NCBI GenBank assembly: GCA_035628335.1
Contig: DASPKA010000051.1
Coordinates: 1 to 12,018, forward strand
Source: DASPKA01 sp035628335
Lineage (GTDB): Bacteria; Patescibacteriota; Doudnabacteria; UBA920
Length of the DNA stretch: 12,018 nt
Reading direction: 5' to 3'
Made by a program: the position numbers and the translations under genes. The notes under the pieces were generated by a model. It made no database searches, was not told the origin of the DNA, and was given only the letters and a program-made list of their open reading frames with translations. Positions 1 through 5,022 of the stretch are shown piece after piece; within the stretch, counting starts at the first letter, position 1; every line of letters begins with the position of its first letter.

Positions 1-107
1 AGAGATAAAATTTCCAGTGACAGCATTCCCACCAAAAGCTCAATAAACGCAACATCAGCGTTCTCTTCCGGGAATGCATCTAGACTGAAGACTTGCCGCC
101 TGCCGAG
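1..107 (-). CDS. Partial ORF running off the left edge; probable downstream half of a frameshifted gene
   Basis: This minus-strand frame is open from a TGA at 108-110 to the window edge, about 35 codons. It has no ATG, GTG or TTG near its upstream end. Its translation is protein-like, with an acidic stretch (PEENADVAF) followed by a hydrophobic helix (IELLVGMLSLEIL). It overlaps the end of the ORF at 80-235 in a different frame, offset by -1. The simplest reading is that both are pieces of one gene separated by an indel, a sequencing error or a frameshift site within about 83-107. It could also be chance open frame. I do not recognise a family. Confidence 0.35.
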
Positions 108-235
108 TCATTTAATAAATTAAAACTAAGCTGGTATGCGGCTGTGACCATAATTTCCGCATTTAAACTCACAGCAGGCACACCAAACACTTTTCGCGCC
201 ACGCGACCTTTAATATTTAGCTTCATGCTTTGCAT
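80..235 (-). CDS. Small ORF (51 aa), possible upstream half of a frameshifted gene
   Basis: The ORF starts at ATG 233-235 (a second ATG lies three codons in) and ends at TAG 80-82. The predicted product begins MQSMKLNIKGRVARKVFGVP. It has a basic N-terminal segment and then an alternating hydrophobic stretch (about residues 21-42) that could form strands or a helix. A weak AAGGA lies about 14 nt upstream of the ATG, farther than usual, so the start is poorly supported. The ORF lies just downstream of the terminator at 307-336, so it would be a separate transcript from the methyltransferase operon. The overlapping open frame at 1-107 continues in protein-like fashion, which suggests the TAG at 80-82 may not be the true end. 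Function unknown. Confidence 0.35.
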   Translation of the reverse strand: MQSMKLNIKGRVARKVFGVPAVSLNAEIMVTAAYQLSFNLLNDSAGGKSSV

Positions 236-306
236 TCTATATTTACTTTTCCTTCACTTCAAGCATTATTTGGCATTCCTTCATCCCATTCATGTAGATA
301 ATTCAA

Positions 307-336
307 AAAAGGCAGAGCTGGAGAGCCGTGCCTTTT
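307..336 (-). terminator. Hairpin terminator after the 51-aa gene, copy 1
   Basis: The outer arms AAAAGGCA (307-314) and TGCCTTTT (329-336) pair as 8 bp around a 14-nt partly pairing loop. On the minus strand a run of Ts follows. It lies just after the stop of the 345-500 gene. The hairpin has a close relative at 3202-3231, in the same position after the paralogous gene. Confidence 0.75.
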
Positions 337-344
337 GTGGAGTA

Positions 345-500
345 TCAACGATTGAGTTCGGATTTGAGCTTGTCTTTTTTGTCGGCTGGGACTATCCAGC
401 CTGCGAAATAGTGGTGGCGGCTAGACCACCCGGCCCAGAGTTTTATCCAAACATCAACACCAAATTTTGGGTGCAGTCGGAATACAAAACGTTTTTGCAT
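345..500 (-). CDS. Conserved 51-aa protein of unknown function, copy 1
   Basis: The product is 51 residues, starting MQKRFVFRLHPKFG and ending in a Lys/Asp-rich tail (ADKKDKLKSELNR). It has four Trp, His-His-Tyr-Phe at 29-32 and an aromatic-rich centre, which suggests a compact soluble or membrane-peripheral mini-domain. The start is fixed by AAAGGAG (508-514 on the plus map) 7 nt before the ATG. A near copy lies at 3241-3396. The two genes differ at 18 of 156 nucleotides but at only 3 residues (15, 27, 28), which shows selection on this frame. The gene follows the methyltransferase by 26 nt with no promoter I can see, so it is probably the last gene of the BRO-methyltransferase operon. I do not recognise the family. 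Confidence 0.85.
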   Translation of the reverse strand: MQKRFVFRLHPKFGVDVWIKLWAGWSSRHHYFAGWIVPADKKDKLKSELNR

Positions 501-526
501 GTAATTTCTCCTTTACGAGTTTAGGT

Positions 527-1342
527 TTAAAAATAAACTTGAACAATGCAGCCAAGCTTGCCTTGTGCGACGGACTCCTGCGATTTTTTGAAGCCTTGTT
601 TTATGGTGTCCAAATTAGAATATTCTGTAGGTAGATGCTGACTTAGTTTTTCTCCACTGGATTCTATATGCTCAACAATTTTGCCATAGGTGATTTCTAA
701 GTGTTTAGATATGTCAACTTCTGTTTGTAAGTTAAATCCTGCGGACTGAAACAGGTTTGCAATTTCCTGCCTAGTAAGCAACTCGTTCAGTCTGACGCGT
801 TTACCAAACGTTGCGAGCACTTCTTCCTTCGCATCGGAAAATCCCAGTACGGTATCCTCTAAAACTAGTTTGCCTCCGAGTTTTAGTACACGACGGAATT
901 CTGAGACTGCTTTTTGTTTGTCATGACAATGGAAGAGTGACTCTTGTACCCAAAGAATGTCAAAGCTTGAGTCTGAGAAAGGCAAGGCAATCATGGGGCC
1001 TTGCACATATGTTATAGACTCTTGCATGCCCTGGTCTTGGGCTTGAGATTTTGCCTTAGTTATTTGCTCTATACTTAAATCTAAACCTGTAATTTTCGCG
1101 CTGAAATTTCTTACTAAAAATCTGTCTACACCTCCTCTACCGCTTCCTACAGTTAAGATGGTACTGTTGGGAACTATATTAACCAGCTTTGCTAAATACG
1201 AATCCATATCCCTCACTGCTTGCTCTAGGCTTTTGTCAGTGTCGAAGTAGCCTGTGTGTATTTCTTCATTCCACACAGCTTCGTACACACTCCCAAAGCT
1301 ATTGTAGTAATTTTGAGTATCTTGTTCTGTGAAGTCGTTCAT
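527..1342 (-). CDS. Class I SAM-dependent small-molecule methyltransferase
   Basis: This 271-residue protein has a Rossmann-type methyltransferase core. Motif I is LTVGSGRGG (63-71) and the acidic residue after strand 2 is D88 (GLDLS). The GPMIALPFSDSSFDIL segment (115-130) contains motif IV, and RRVLKLGGKLVLED (150-163) follows. The N-terminal IHTGYFD element (28-34) recalls the sarcosine/dimethylglycine and tocopherol methyltransferase group, so a small metabolite is a likelier acceptor than DNA or rRNA, but the substrate is unknown. The motif I Val-Gly-Ser replaces the commoner Asp/Glu-x-Gly. There is no clear SD. The ATG lies only 10 nt after the stop of the BRO gene, so translational coupling is likely. 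Confidence 0.88.
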   Translation of the reverse strand: MNDFTEQDTQNYYNSFGSVYEAVWNEEIHTGYFDTDKSLEQAVRDMDSYLAKLVNIVPNSTILTVGSGRGGVDRFLVRNFSAKITGLDLSIEQITKAKSQAQDQGMQESITYVQGPMIALPFSDSSFDILWVQESLFHCHDKQKAVSEFRRVLKLGGKLVLEDTVLGFSDAKEEVLATFGKRVRLNELLTRQEIANLFQSAGFNLQTEVDISKHLEITYGKIVEHIESSGEKLSQHLPTEYSNLDTIKQGFKKSQESVAQGKLGCIVQVYF

Positions 1343-1352
1343 TATTCTAAAT

Positions 1353-2177
1353 TTATGATAGCTTAGTTTTATCGGGAGGCAAAAAATTCTTGTCGGACAC
1401 GATTTTCTTTCCGGTCTGGGATTCTAGGGCTTTGCGGGCGTTGCCGGCTAGTTTGCCGCCTTTGTGGGCTGCGGATTCGTTTGGAGTATAGCCTTCGGCT
1501 TGTTCGGCTTCAGAAATTTGGCGACTGGAGAGTTCTGCGAGTGCTGTGAAAATAAGTTCGGCTTCTGACATATGGTCACGCAAGTTTTGAGTTTTTAAGT
1601 TTTTTAATTGCTTACGGCCTTTTACAGAAATCCCGCTCCACTCTTGGTGGATAATGTTTGTTAACCTTGCAAACTCATCAGGTTTCTCTATGCCGTGGTC
1701 GGACCAGTAGTCTGTGAGCTTATTACGCGTTTGTTGTCCTAGCATTCGCTGCTGTATCCACTCTGGGCTCCGACCCATAGCTTGCCAGTGCTTCCGAGCA
1801 CGGTTTACCGCGAGTTCTGGATCTGTGGTCTCTTGAATTCGCTCGTATCCTACTCTAGCAAGCCAGATCTTAAATGGCTCTGCGGTTGGAGAGGGAACAG
1901 ATTGAACAAGACGCAAAATGGTTTCAGTATCAGCAGCATCTGTCAAATAAAACTTGCCATCAGAAGCCGCCATTTTCAGTTGGTTACATTTTGTAACCAC
2001 CTCACCCCCTTCCTGTTTTAAACGGCTTTTCAGTACCTTCCAGTAATTTCTCGGGTCTGCACTACCACTTAATACACCGACAATGTCAACCACGGAAAAA
2101 TACCACTTTTCTTGTTTTTCGTCCCAGTGCCTCCTTATGTTCTTGCCTCCAAATACGGTCATTTCGTGGTTTTGCAT
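1353..2177 (-). CDS. BRO-N domain protein with DinD-like C-terminal region (antirepressor-like)
   Basis: The protein has 274 residues. Residues about 5-110 fit a BRO-N (phage antirepressor/baculovirus repeated ORF) DNA-binding domain: F8GGKNIRRHW, WYFSVVDIVGVL, YWKVLKSRL and FYLTDAADTETILRLVQSVPS. The C-terminal part, with AHKGGKLAGNARKALESQTG (238-257) and a basic end, resembles DNA-damage-inducible protein D (DinD). DinD of E. coli is SOS-controlled. BRO proteins are typical of phages but are also common as chromosomal genes in small-genome bacteria. Neither the ATG at 2177 nor the one at 2162 has an SD. A strong promoter lies at 2211-2239 with an imperfect palindrome over the predicted transcription start. 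The gene heads a likely operon with the methyltransferase and the 51-aa gene. Confidence 0.85.
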   Translation of the reverse strand: MQNHEMTVFGGKNIRRHWDEKQEKWYFSVVDIVGVLSGSADPRNYWKVLKSRLKQEGGEVVTKCNQLKMAASDGKFYLTDAADTETILRLVQSVPSPTAEPFKIWLARVGYERIQETTDPELAVNRARKHWQAMGRSPEWIQQRMLGQQTRNKLTDYWSDHGIEKPDEFARLTNIIHQEWSGISVKGRKQLKNLKTQNLRDHMSEAELIFTALAELSSRQISEAEQAEGYTPNESAAHKGGKLAGNARKALESQTGKKIVSDKNFLPPDKTKLS

Positions 2178-2194
2178 ATTGGTGTGAGTTAAAG

Positions 2195-2210
2195 AAACGT
2201 TCGTATGTTT
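2195..2210. promoter_or_regulatory. Imperfect palindrome at the +1 region, candidate operator
   Basis: The sequence AAACGTTCGTATGTTT (2195-2210) matches its own reverse complement at 6 of 8 symmetric pairs. It lies directly downstream of the -10 and over the predicted transcription start. This is a position where a repressor would block transcription. Autoregulation by the BRO protein is one possibility. It does not match a standard LexA box. Confidence 0.4.
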
Positions 2211-2239
2211 ATCATAGCAAAGAAAAATTTCTGATGCAA
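2211..2239 (-). promoter_or_regulatory. Promoter of the BRO-methyltransferase operon
   Basis: On the minus strand a -35 TTGCAT (2234-2239) is followed after exactly 17 nt by -10 TATGAT (2211-2216). The -10 is preceded by TGC, making it an extended -10. The predicted start is near 2204, giving a leader of about 27 nt before the ATG at 2177. Confidence 0.7.
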
Positions 2240-2252
2240 GGTTTATAACAGA

Positions 2253-2295
2253 AAATGCCAGACGTCGCGTACTTAGTACGCTACGAATGGCATTT
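2253..2295 (-). terminator. Long 17-bp hairpin after the 2302-2604 gene
   Basis: Arms AAATGCCA and TGGCATTT (8 bp), CGT/ACG (3 bp) and GCGTAC/GTACGC (6 bp) stack around a TTA loop, interrupted only by symmetric mismatches (2261-2262 with 2286-2287, and 2266 with 2282). On the minus strand a modest T-rich run (TTTTCTGTTAT) follows. It sits 6 nt past the stop of the membrane-protein gene. A terminator is the simplest reading, but the perfect symmetry and weak T-tract leave open a structured repeat element. Confidence 0.6.
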
Positions 2296-2301
2296 GTCAG
2301 G

Positions 2302-2604
2302 TTAGCTGCGTTGGTAGTTGTCGTGGGCGATTATAAGGGCCAACAGGCATGCGATGCCGGTAATGACGGCGCATGCGATATTGACGACTGCAGAGCTAAA
2401 GATAAAGATGCTGCCTAACATGAAATTTAGGCATAGGAGACCAGTCGCCAGGCTGATTGCGAGGGGTGTTGCGACTGGTTTTGGCTCGTTCCGTCTGCTT
2501 CCGTTTCCTGGTGCAAATACGGCAAGTATAAGCAGCAGAAATCCGACGAAAGCGGGGAAGCTCATCTTTATGTTCTTGTCTTCCTTGAGATCAATTCTGG
2601 TCAT
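2302..2604 (-). CDS. Small membrane protein, unknown function
   Basis: The product has 100 residues. A charged N-terminus (residues 1-13) is followed by about three hydrophobic segments, near 15-31, 47-68 and 72-93. A basic/acidic loop (SRRNEPKP, 36-43) separates the first two. The ATG at 2602-2604 has AAAGGAG a few nt upstream, which fixes the start. A candidate promoter lies at 2642-2670, with a strong hairpin downstream. I do not recognise a family. Membrane location is inferred from hydrophobicity only. Confidence 0.75.
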   Translation of the reverse strand: MTRIDLKEDKNIKMSFPAFVGFLLLILAVFAPGNGSRRNEPKPVATPLAISLATGLLCLNFMLGSIFIFSSAVVNIACAVITGIACLLALIIAHDNYQRS

Positions 2605-2641
2605 ATATTCTCCTTTTGATAATTTGTTGAAACTCTAAAAA

Positions 2642-2670
2642 AGTATCTTATTTTTTAGATAAAAGATCAA
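2642..2670 (-). promoter_or_regulatory. Candidate promoter of the 2302-2604 membrane-protein gene
   Basis: On the minus strand TTGATC (2665-2670) and GATACT (2642-2647) are separated by 17 nt, each matching 4 of 6 consensus positions. The predicted leader is about 31 nt and includes the SD. I found no convincing promoter for the divergent gene at 2756 in the rest of this 151-nt gap. Confidence 0.4.
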
Positions 2671-2755
2671 GTAGCATACCCTTCTTATCTTTACATTATT
2701 TCTTGTCTGGGTCTTGAACTTATGTTAACGTATCAGTCAAAGGAGGAATAAGTAA

Positions 2756-3100
2756 ATGAAAATAGCTATAGAAGGAGCGGTTGCAAGGTTCAGGTGTCCT
2801 ATTTGCGAAAAAGACGCTACTATCACTTTTCTTAACGAGACTCAAGCAGCAAAGTTTGCTCGAGGAAAGTGGAGTCGGATTGAGGAGTCCCAGTCGCTGC
2901 ACGATATGCATAACATCATCCAGCAACTGATAGAGACAGTGGCAAAAATCAACAATTCAATGCCGCTTATAAAGCAACAAATAGAAGTGCTCAGGTCTCA
3001 AGGAAAGACAGAAACTGCGTCAGACATTGAATCACAAATTCAAACCTTGCAGACGCACACTCTACACTTAAACGCAGCCATTAACCGCTTGCTGGCCTAA
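2756..3100 (+). CDS. CxxC-motif coiled-coil protein, unknown function
   Basis: The protein has 114 residues. The N-terminal 25 residues look like one half of a zinc ribbon or redox motif (FRCPICEKDATITF, Cys14 and Cys17), with no second CxxC. Residues about 45-112 are a long, probably alpha-helical stretch with heptad-like spacing (LHDMHNIIQQLIETV, then INRLLA at the end). A Cys pair ahead of a coiled coil would suit a dimer or tetramer that shares a metal site between subunits. This is inference. A near-perfect AAAGGAGGA site 8-10 nt upstream of the ATG fixes the start. The gene ends at a strong terminator at 3112-3144. Family not recognised. Confidence 0.8.
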   Translation: MKIAIEGAVARFRCPICEKDATITFLNETQAAKFARGKWSRIEESQSLHDMHNIIQQLIETVAKINNSMPLIKQQIEVLRSQGKTETASDIESQIQTLQTHTLHLNAAINRLLA

Positions 3101-3111
3101 CCCCAGACATG

Positions 3112-3144
3112 AAAGCATTTCACACCCCTGTGAGGTGCTTTTTT
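3112..3144 (+). terminator. Rho-independent terminator after the CxxC coiled-coil gene
   Basis: AAAGCA/TGCTTT and TCACA/TGTGA pair around a CCCC loop, joined by two T-G wobbles, giving about 13 bp. A run of six Ts (3139-3144) overlaps the end of the 3' arm. It begins 12 nt past the stop codon. Confidence 0.9.
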
Positions 3145-3201
3145 AAATACTTAATAAAGTTAGGATTGATTCTGCAAGCACATACTAGCTCGGTGATATT
3201 A

Positions 3202-3231
3202 AAAAGGCAGAGCTTGGGGGCTGTGCCTTTT
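3202..3231 (-). terminator. Hairpin terminator after the 51-aa gene, copy 2
   Basis: AAAAGGCA (3202-3209) pairs with TGCCTTTT (3224-3231), and the minus strand continues as a T run. It is homologous to the hairpin at 307-336 and is part of the duplicated block. It may also stop leftward transcription before the convergent 2756-3100 gene. Confidence 0.75.
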
Positions 3232-3240
3232 ATTATAGTA

Positions 3241-3396
3241 TCAACGATTGAGTTCGGATTTGAGCTTGTCTTTTTTGTCGGCTGGGACTATCCAGCCAGC
3301 GAAGTAGTGATGAAGACCAGACCATCCTGCCCAGAGCTTTATCCAGACGTCAATGCCGAACTTTGGGTGCAGTCGGAATACGAAACGCTTTTGCAT
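3241..3396 (-). CDS. Conserved 51-aa protein of unknown function, copy 2
   Basis: This gene is the paralogue of 345-500: 48 of 51 residues are identical (Ile15, Gly27 and Leu28 here). An upstream ATG (3423) would add 9 residues, but the AAAGGAG at 3404-3410 is 7 nt before the ATG at 3394-3396. That spacing and site are shared by both copies, so the shorter form is preferred. The gene lies 75 nt after the beta-propeller-like membrane protein, with a hairpin in between. Most nucleotide changes between copies are silent. The last 61 bp around the stop are identical in the two copies, while the rest carries all 18 differences, which hints at partial gene conversion or uneven constraint. Confidence 0.85.
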   Translation of the reverse strand: MQKRFVFRLHPKFGIDVWIKLWAGWSGLHHYFAGWIVPADKKDKLKSELNR

Positions 3397-3438
3397 GTAA
3401 TTTCTCCTTTGTAGTTCACTCAACTCATTGGATTCAAG

Positions 3439-3463
3439 AAAGCAGTACGCTGAGTACAGCTTT
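3439..3463. terminator. Weak hairpin between the propeller-like gene and the 51-aa gene copy 2
   Basis: AAAGC/GCTTT and GTAC/GTAC pair around a 5-nt loop with one A-A mismatch. The following T-runs are short on both strands, so it may be a leaky terminator that still lets some transcription reach 3241-3396. Confidence 0.45.
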
Positions 3464-3471
3464 TCTCATTT

Positions 3472-4119
3472 CTAAAAAGATATTTGTTTTACTTCTTCGC
3501 CTTCTTTATACTCGAGTTGGTTATCAGAAACCCAGCGGACAAAAGTTACGTTTTGGGCTCTAGCGCCATCTAGAAATTCAGGGATGTTTATTGTTGTCTT
3601 GGTGGTTAAGCTCTGTGTTTCTTTTACTAGGAATCCACAGAGACCTTCAAAGCATGCTCCTTGGTATATAAAGTGGGTACCGGTAGGGGAAAAACTAATG
3701 AACTCATTACCAAGATAGTAATTCGTTAGCAAGGTCACTAAGTTTTGCTTTCGTGAAAAGACTCCCACCACTTTGTCTGGCGTTAGAGTGTCACTTTCAA
3801 TAGTGAAACCAATGTGCTGGTTGTCTGGAGAAACAACTACGTTAGCAAACCTTGTCTGGGCTTTAAAAGTATCTTTATTTGTACAAAAACTCTGGCGGTC
3901 AGGTGCGGTTGAAATGTTTGCTTCATCGCACAGCTGACTTGAAGTTCGAAACCATGTGAAGATCTCCTCACGGTCAACCGAAAACAAAACAGTACCAGCT
4001 TCCACTATACTTTTCTTGTCCTCACCAAGCATTGGCGTGTGTTGCTTCGGTACAATGATAAAAAAACTTACGATCCACAACACGCATAGACTTAAAACTG
4101 TATAAATAAACTTTCGCAT
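3472..4119 (-). CDS. Membrane-anchored protein with beta-propeller-like repeats
   Basis: The preferred start at 4117-4119 gives 215 residues. It puts a signal-anchor at the N-terminus (MRKFIYTVLS, hydrophobic to about residue 24). An in-frame ATG at 4174-4176 would add 19 residues and overlap the upstream gene. The rest is predicted outside the membrane. It carries TolB/WD40-like strand motifs: VVVSPDNQHIGF (94-105), ISFSPTGTHFIY (141-152) and VRWVSDNQLEYK (194-205). That is enough for about three blades, so it would be an incomplete propeller or need to oligomerise. Cys64/79 and Cys156/161 could form disulfides. There is no SD. The gene follows the Cys-rich gene by 13 nt and is probably cotranscribed. 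Confidence 0.75.
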   Translation of the reverse strand: MRKFIYTVLSLCVLWIVSFFIIVPKQHTPMLGEDKKSIVEAGTVLFSVDREEIFTWFRTSSQLCDEANISTAPDRQSFCTNKDTFKAQTRFANVVVSPDNQHIGFTIESDTLTPDKVVGVFSRKQNLVTLLTNYYLGNEFISFSPTGTHFIYQGACFEGLCGFLVKETQSLTTKTTINIPEFLDGARAQNVTFVRWVSDNQLEYKEGEEVKQISF

Positions 4120-4132
4120 ACAAAAATTACTT

Positions 4133-4315
4133 TTAATTGCCAGCTTCAGGATGGGGAGATATTGAGGTCTCTTCATGTTCTTGCTTGCCGTAATGTTTTC
4201 CGTCCGTGCAGTCGCAAGGGGTTAGTGGGTGATTATGTAAATTACAGCTCTCAGCGCTGCAATTTTTTGGAGTTTCAGAAACTCCTTTGCATGTTCCTTC
4301 GCACACGTAATGCAT
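4133..4315 (-). CDS. Cys/His-rich mini-protein, probable metal binder
   Basis: The 60-residue product has Cys at 5, 9, 19, 24, 34 and 36 and His at 2, 27, 29 and 41. The first 43 residues (MHYVCEGTCKG, then CDCTDGKHYGK) form the motif-rich part, and the tail is low-complexity and acidic. The pattern suggests zinc or iron-sulphur/heavy-metal binding. Similar short C-x3-C...CxC-T-D-G-K-H proteins occur, as I recall, in candidate-phylum genomes without assigned function. There is no SD. A consensus TATAAT lies about 31 nt upstream. It is probably the first gene of an operon with the propeller-like membrane protein. Confidence 0.8.
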   Translation of the reverse strand: MHYVCEGTCKGVSETPKNCSAESCNLHNHPLTPCDCTDGKHYGKQEHEETSISPHPEAGN

Positions 4316-4346
4316 AAAATTTATTTTTAGAATTACTTATGTCTAT

Positions 4347-4352
4347 ATTATA
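4347..4352 (-). promoter_or_regulatory. -10 box of the Cys-rich gene operon
   Basis: A perfect TATAAT (minus strand) is followed by an A/T-rich leader of about 25 nt without an SD. No good -35 is seen at 16-18 nt spacing. Confidence 0.5.
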
Positions 4353-4388
4353 CACTTAAACCAAGCCAGGGAACGAAATAAGACATAC

Positions 4389-4418
4389 TTGCAAAACTTG
4401 ATTTTTATGTGGTTTAAT
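4389..4418 (+). promoter_or_regulatory. Promoter of the 4438-4812 gene
   Basis: TTGCAA (4389-4394) and TTTAAT (4413-4418) are separated by 18 nt. This would give a very short leader that still contains the AAAGGAG at 4425-4431. It is divergent from the Cys-rich gene's -10. Confidence 0.5.
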
Positions 4419-4437
4419 TTACTCAAAGGAGAACAGA

Positions 4438-4812
4438 ATGGCTGAAACTAAGATCATTTTACGCGAAGGCGAAAGAGTGTTTGGGGAGCTTGCTGTCCCA
4501 TTTACAATAGATGAAGCTGAGCTACTGAGACAGATTCGAGAAGAAGACAAAAAGCCCTTGGTAAAAGAAATGGCCGGCGGATCTGGGCCTATAAGACAAC
4601 TTATTTCAGATTGGCCTGTGCCATGGGGGTACGAGCTGCTGCACCGAAATATTGCTCTTGCTCAGATTCATGAGGCTGCGGAAACTATTAATGCGCTTCT
4701 CACTAAGCTTGAGCTAAATAACTGGCGTAGCATAAGCGTAGAGAATAGAGACTCTGTCGAAGAGTCTTTAAAAACTATTCTCGAAAAACTCAAAAAATTC
4801 CCAAGAGAATAA
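4438..4812 (+). CDS. Small soluble protein, unknown function
   Basis: The 124-residue acidic protein has no membrane segments. The first half holds a strand-like start (TKIILREGERVFGEL) and an acidic helix (DEAELLRQIREEDKK). The middle is rich in Pro/Trp/Gly (SDWPVPWGYELLHR). The second half looks helical (ALAQIHEAAETINALLTKLEL) with a basic end. The start is set by AAAGGAG 6 nt before the ATG. The frame stays open for another 54 codons after the TAA at 4810-4812, up to a TGA at 4975-4977 just before the terminator (see findings). Family not recognised. Confidence 0.8.
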   Translation: MAETKIILREGERVFGELAVPFTIDEAELLRQIREEDKKPLVKEMAGGSGPIRQLISDWPVPWGYELLHRNIALAQIHEAAETINALLTKLELNNWRSISVENRDSVEESLKTILEKLKKFPRE

Positions 4813-4977
4813 ACCACTCGCTATGTCTGGGACTTGGTCATAACTGAGGTCAGTACGGGGAAGCAGTACCGATGTGCCCGGGTTCAACACAAGCCTGAGT
4901 GGAAAGAGCTTTTTTGTCTGGGCAGTGGACGAGCCAGAGCCAACAGTTCCAAAGCCGGAGAACTTAATGTCTATTGA
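4813..4977 (+). other. Intergenic stretch with an in-frame open continuation after the stop
   Basis: These 165 nt lie between the stop of 4438-4812 and the terminator at 4978. The reading frame of the upstream gene remains open for 54 codons after the TAA. No ATG starts this stretch and no SD is seen. A TTG near 4834 could only start a protein without a good ribosome site. It may be a decayed gene end, a readthrough extension, a 3' untranslated region, or chance. It also has weak SRP-RNA-like wording, which I rejected. Confidence 0.35.
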
Positions 4978-5013
4978 AAAAAGCGTCTCGAGGTCGCATC
5001 GAGACGCTTTTTT
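4978..5013. terminator. Strong bidirectional terminator
   Basis: A 15-bp stem, AAAAAAGCGTCTCGA with TCGAGACGCTTTTTT, closes a short loop (GGTCGC). The A and T runs at the two feet make it work both ways: rightward for 4438-4812 and leftward for 5023-5319. The two genes converge here. Confidence 0.93.
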
Positions 5014-5022
5014 GTTTTCGTT

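Larger units (their letters stand above)
307..514 (-). repeat. Duplicated RBS-gene-terminator block, copy 1
   Basis: This block matches 3202-3410 from the ribosome binding site through the 51-aa gene to the terminator. Positions 341-401 are identical to 3237-3297, and the coding part as a whole is 138 of 156 identical. Sequence outside the block is unrelated, so the unit of duplication is close to one self-contained gene. No terminal inverted repeats or target-site duplications are visible. Confidence 0.8.
3202..3410 (-). repeat. Duplicated RBS-gene-terminator block, copy 2
   Basis: This is the partner of 307-514, in the same orientation and about 2.9 kb away. The homology covers the SD, the coding sequence and the hairpin and stops at or near their edges. 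Confidence 0.8.

Noticed and set aside
93..524. 143-codon plus-strand ORF sharing a long similar segment with another at 3109-3414
   Set aside because: Both are antisense to the duplicated 51-aa genes. Differences between the copies are mostly silent in the minus frame but change about 15 residues in the plus frame, and neither plus ORF has a credible SD.
4840..4900. SRP-RNA-like wording (GGTCAG ... GAAGCAG ... TGTGCCCGGG)
   Set aside because: The closed GNRA tetraloop with its 3-bp stem and the following conserved asymmetric loop are missing, and no long flanking helix is visible. The similarity is too short to call an SRP RNA.
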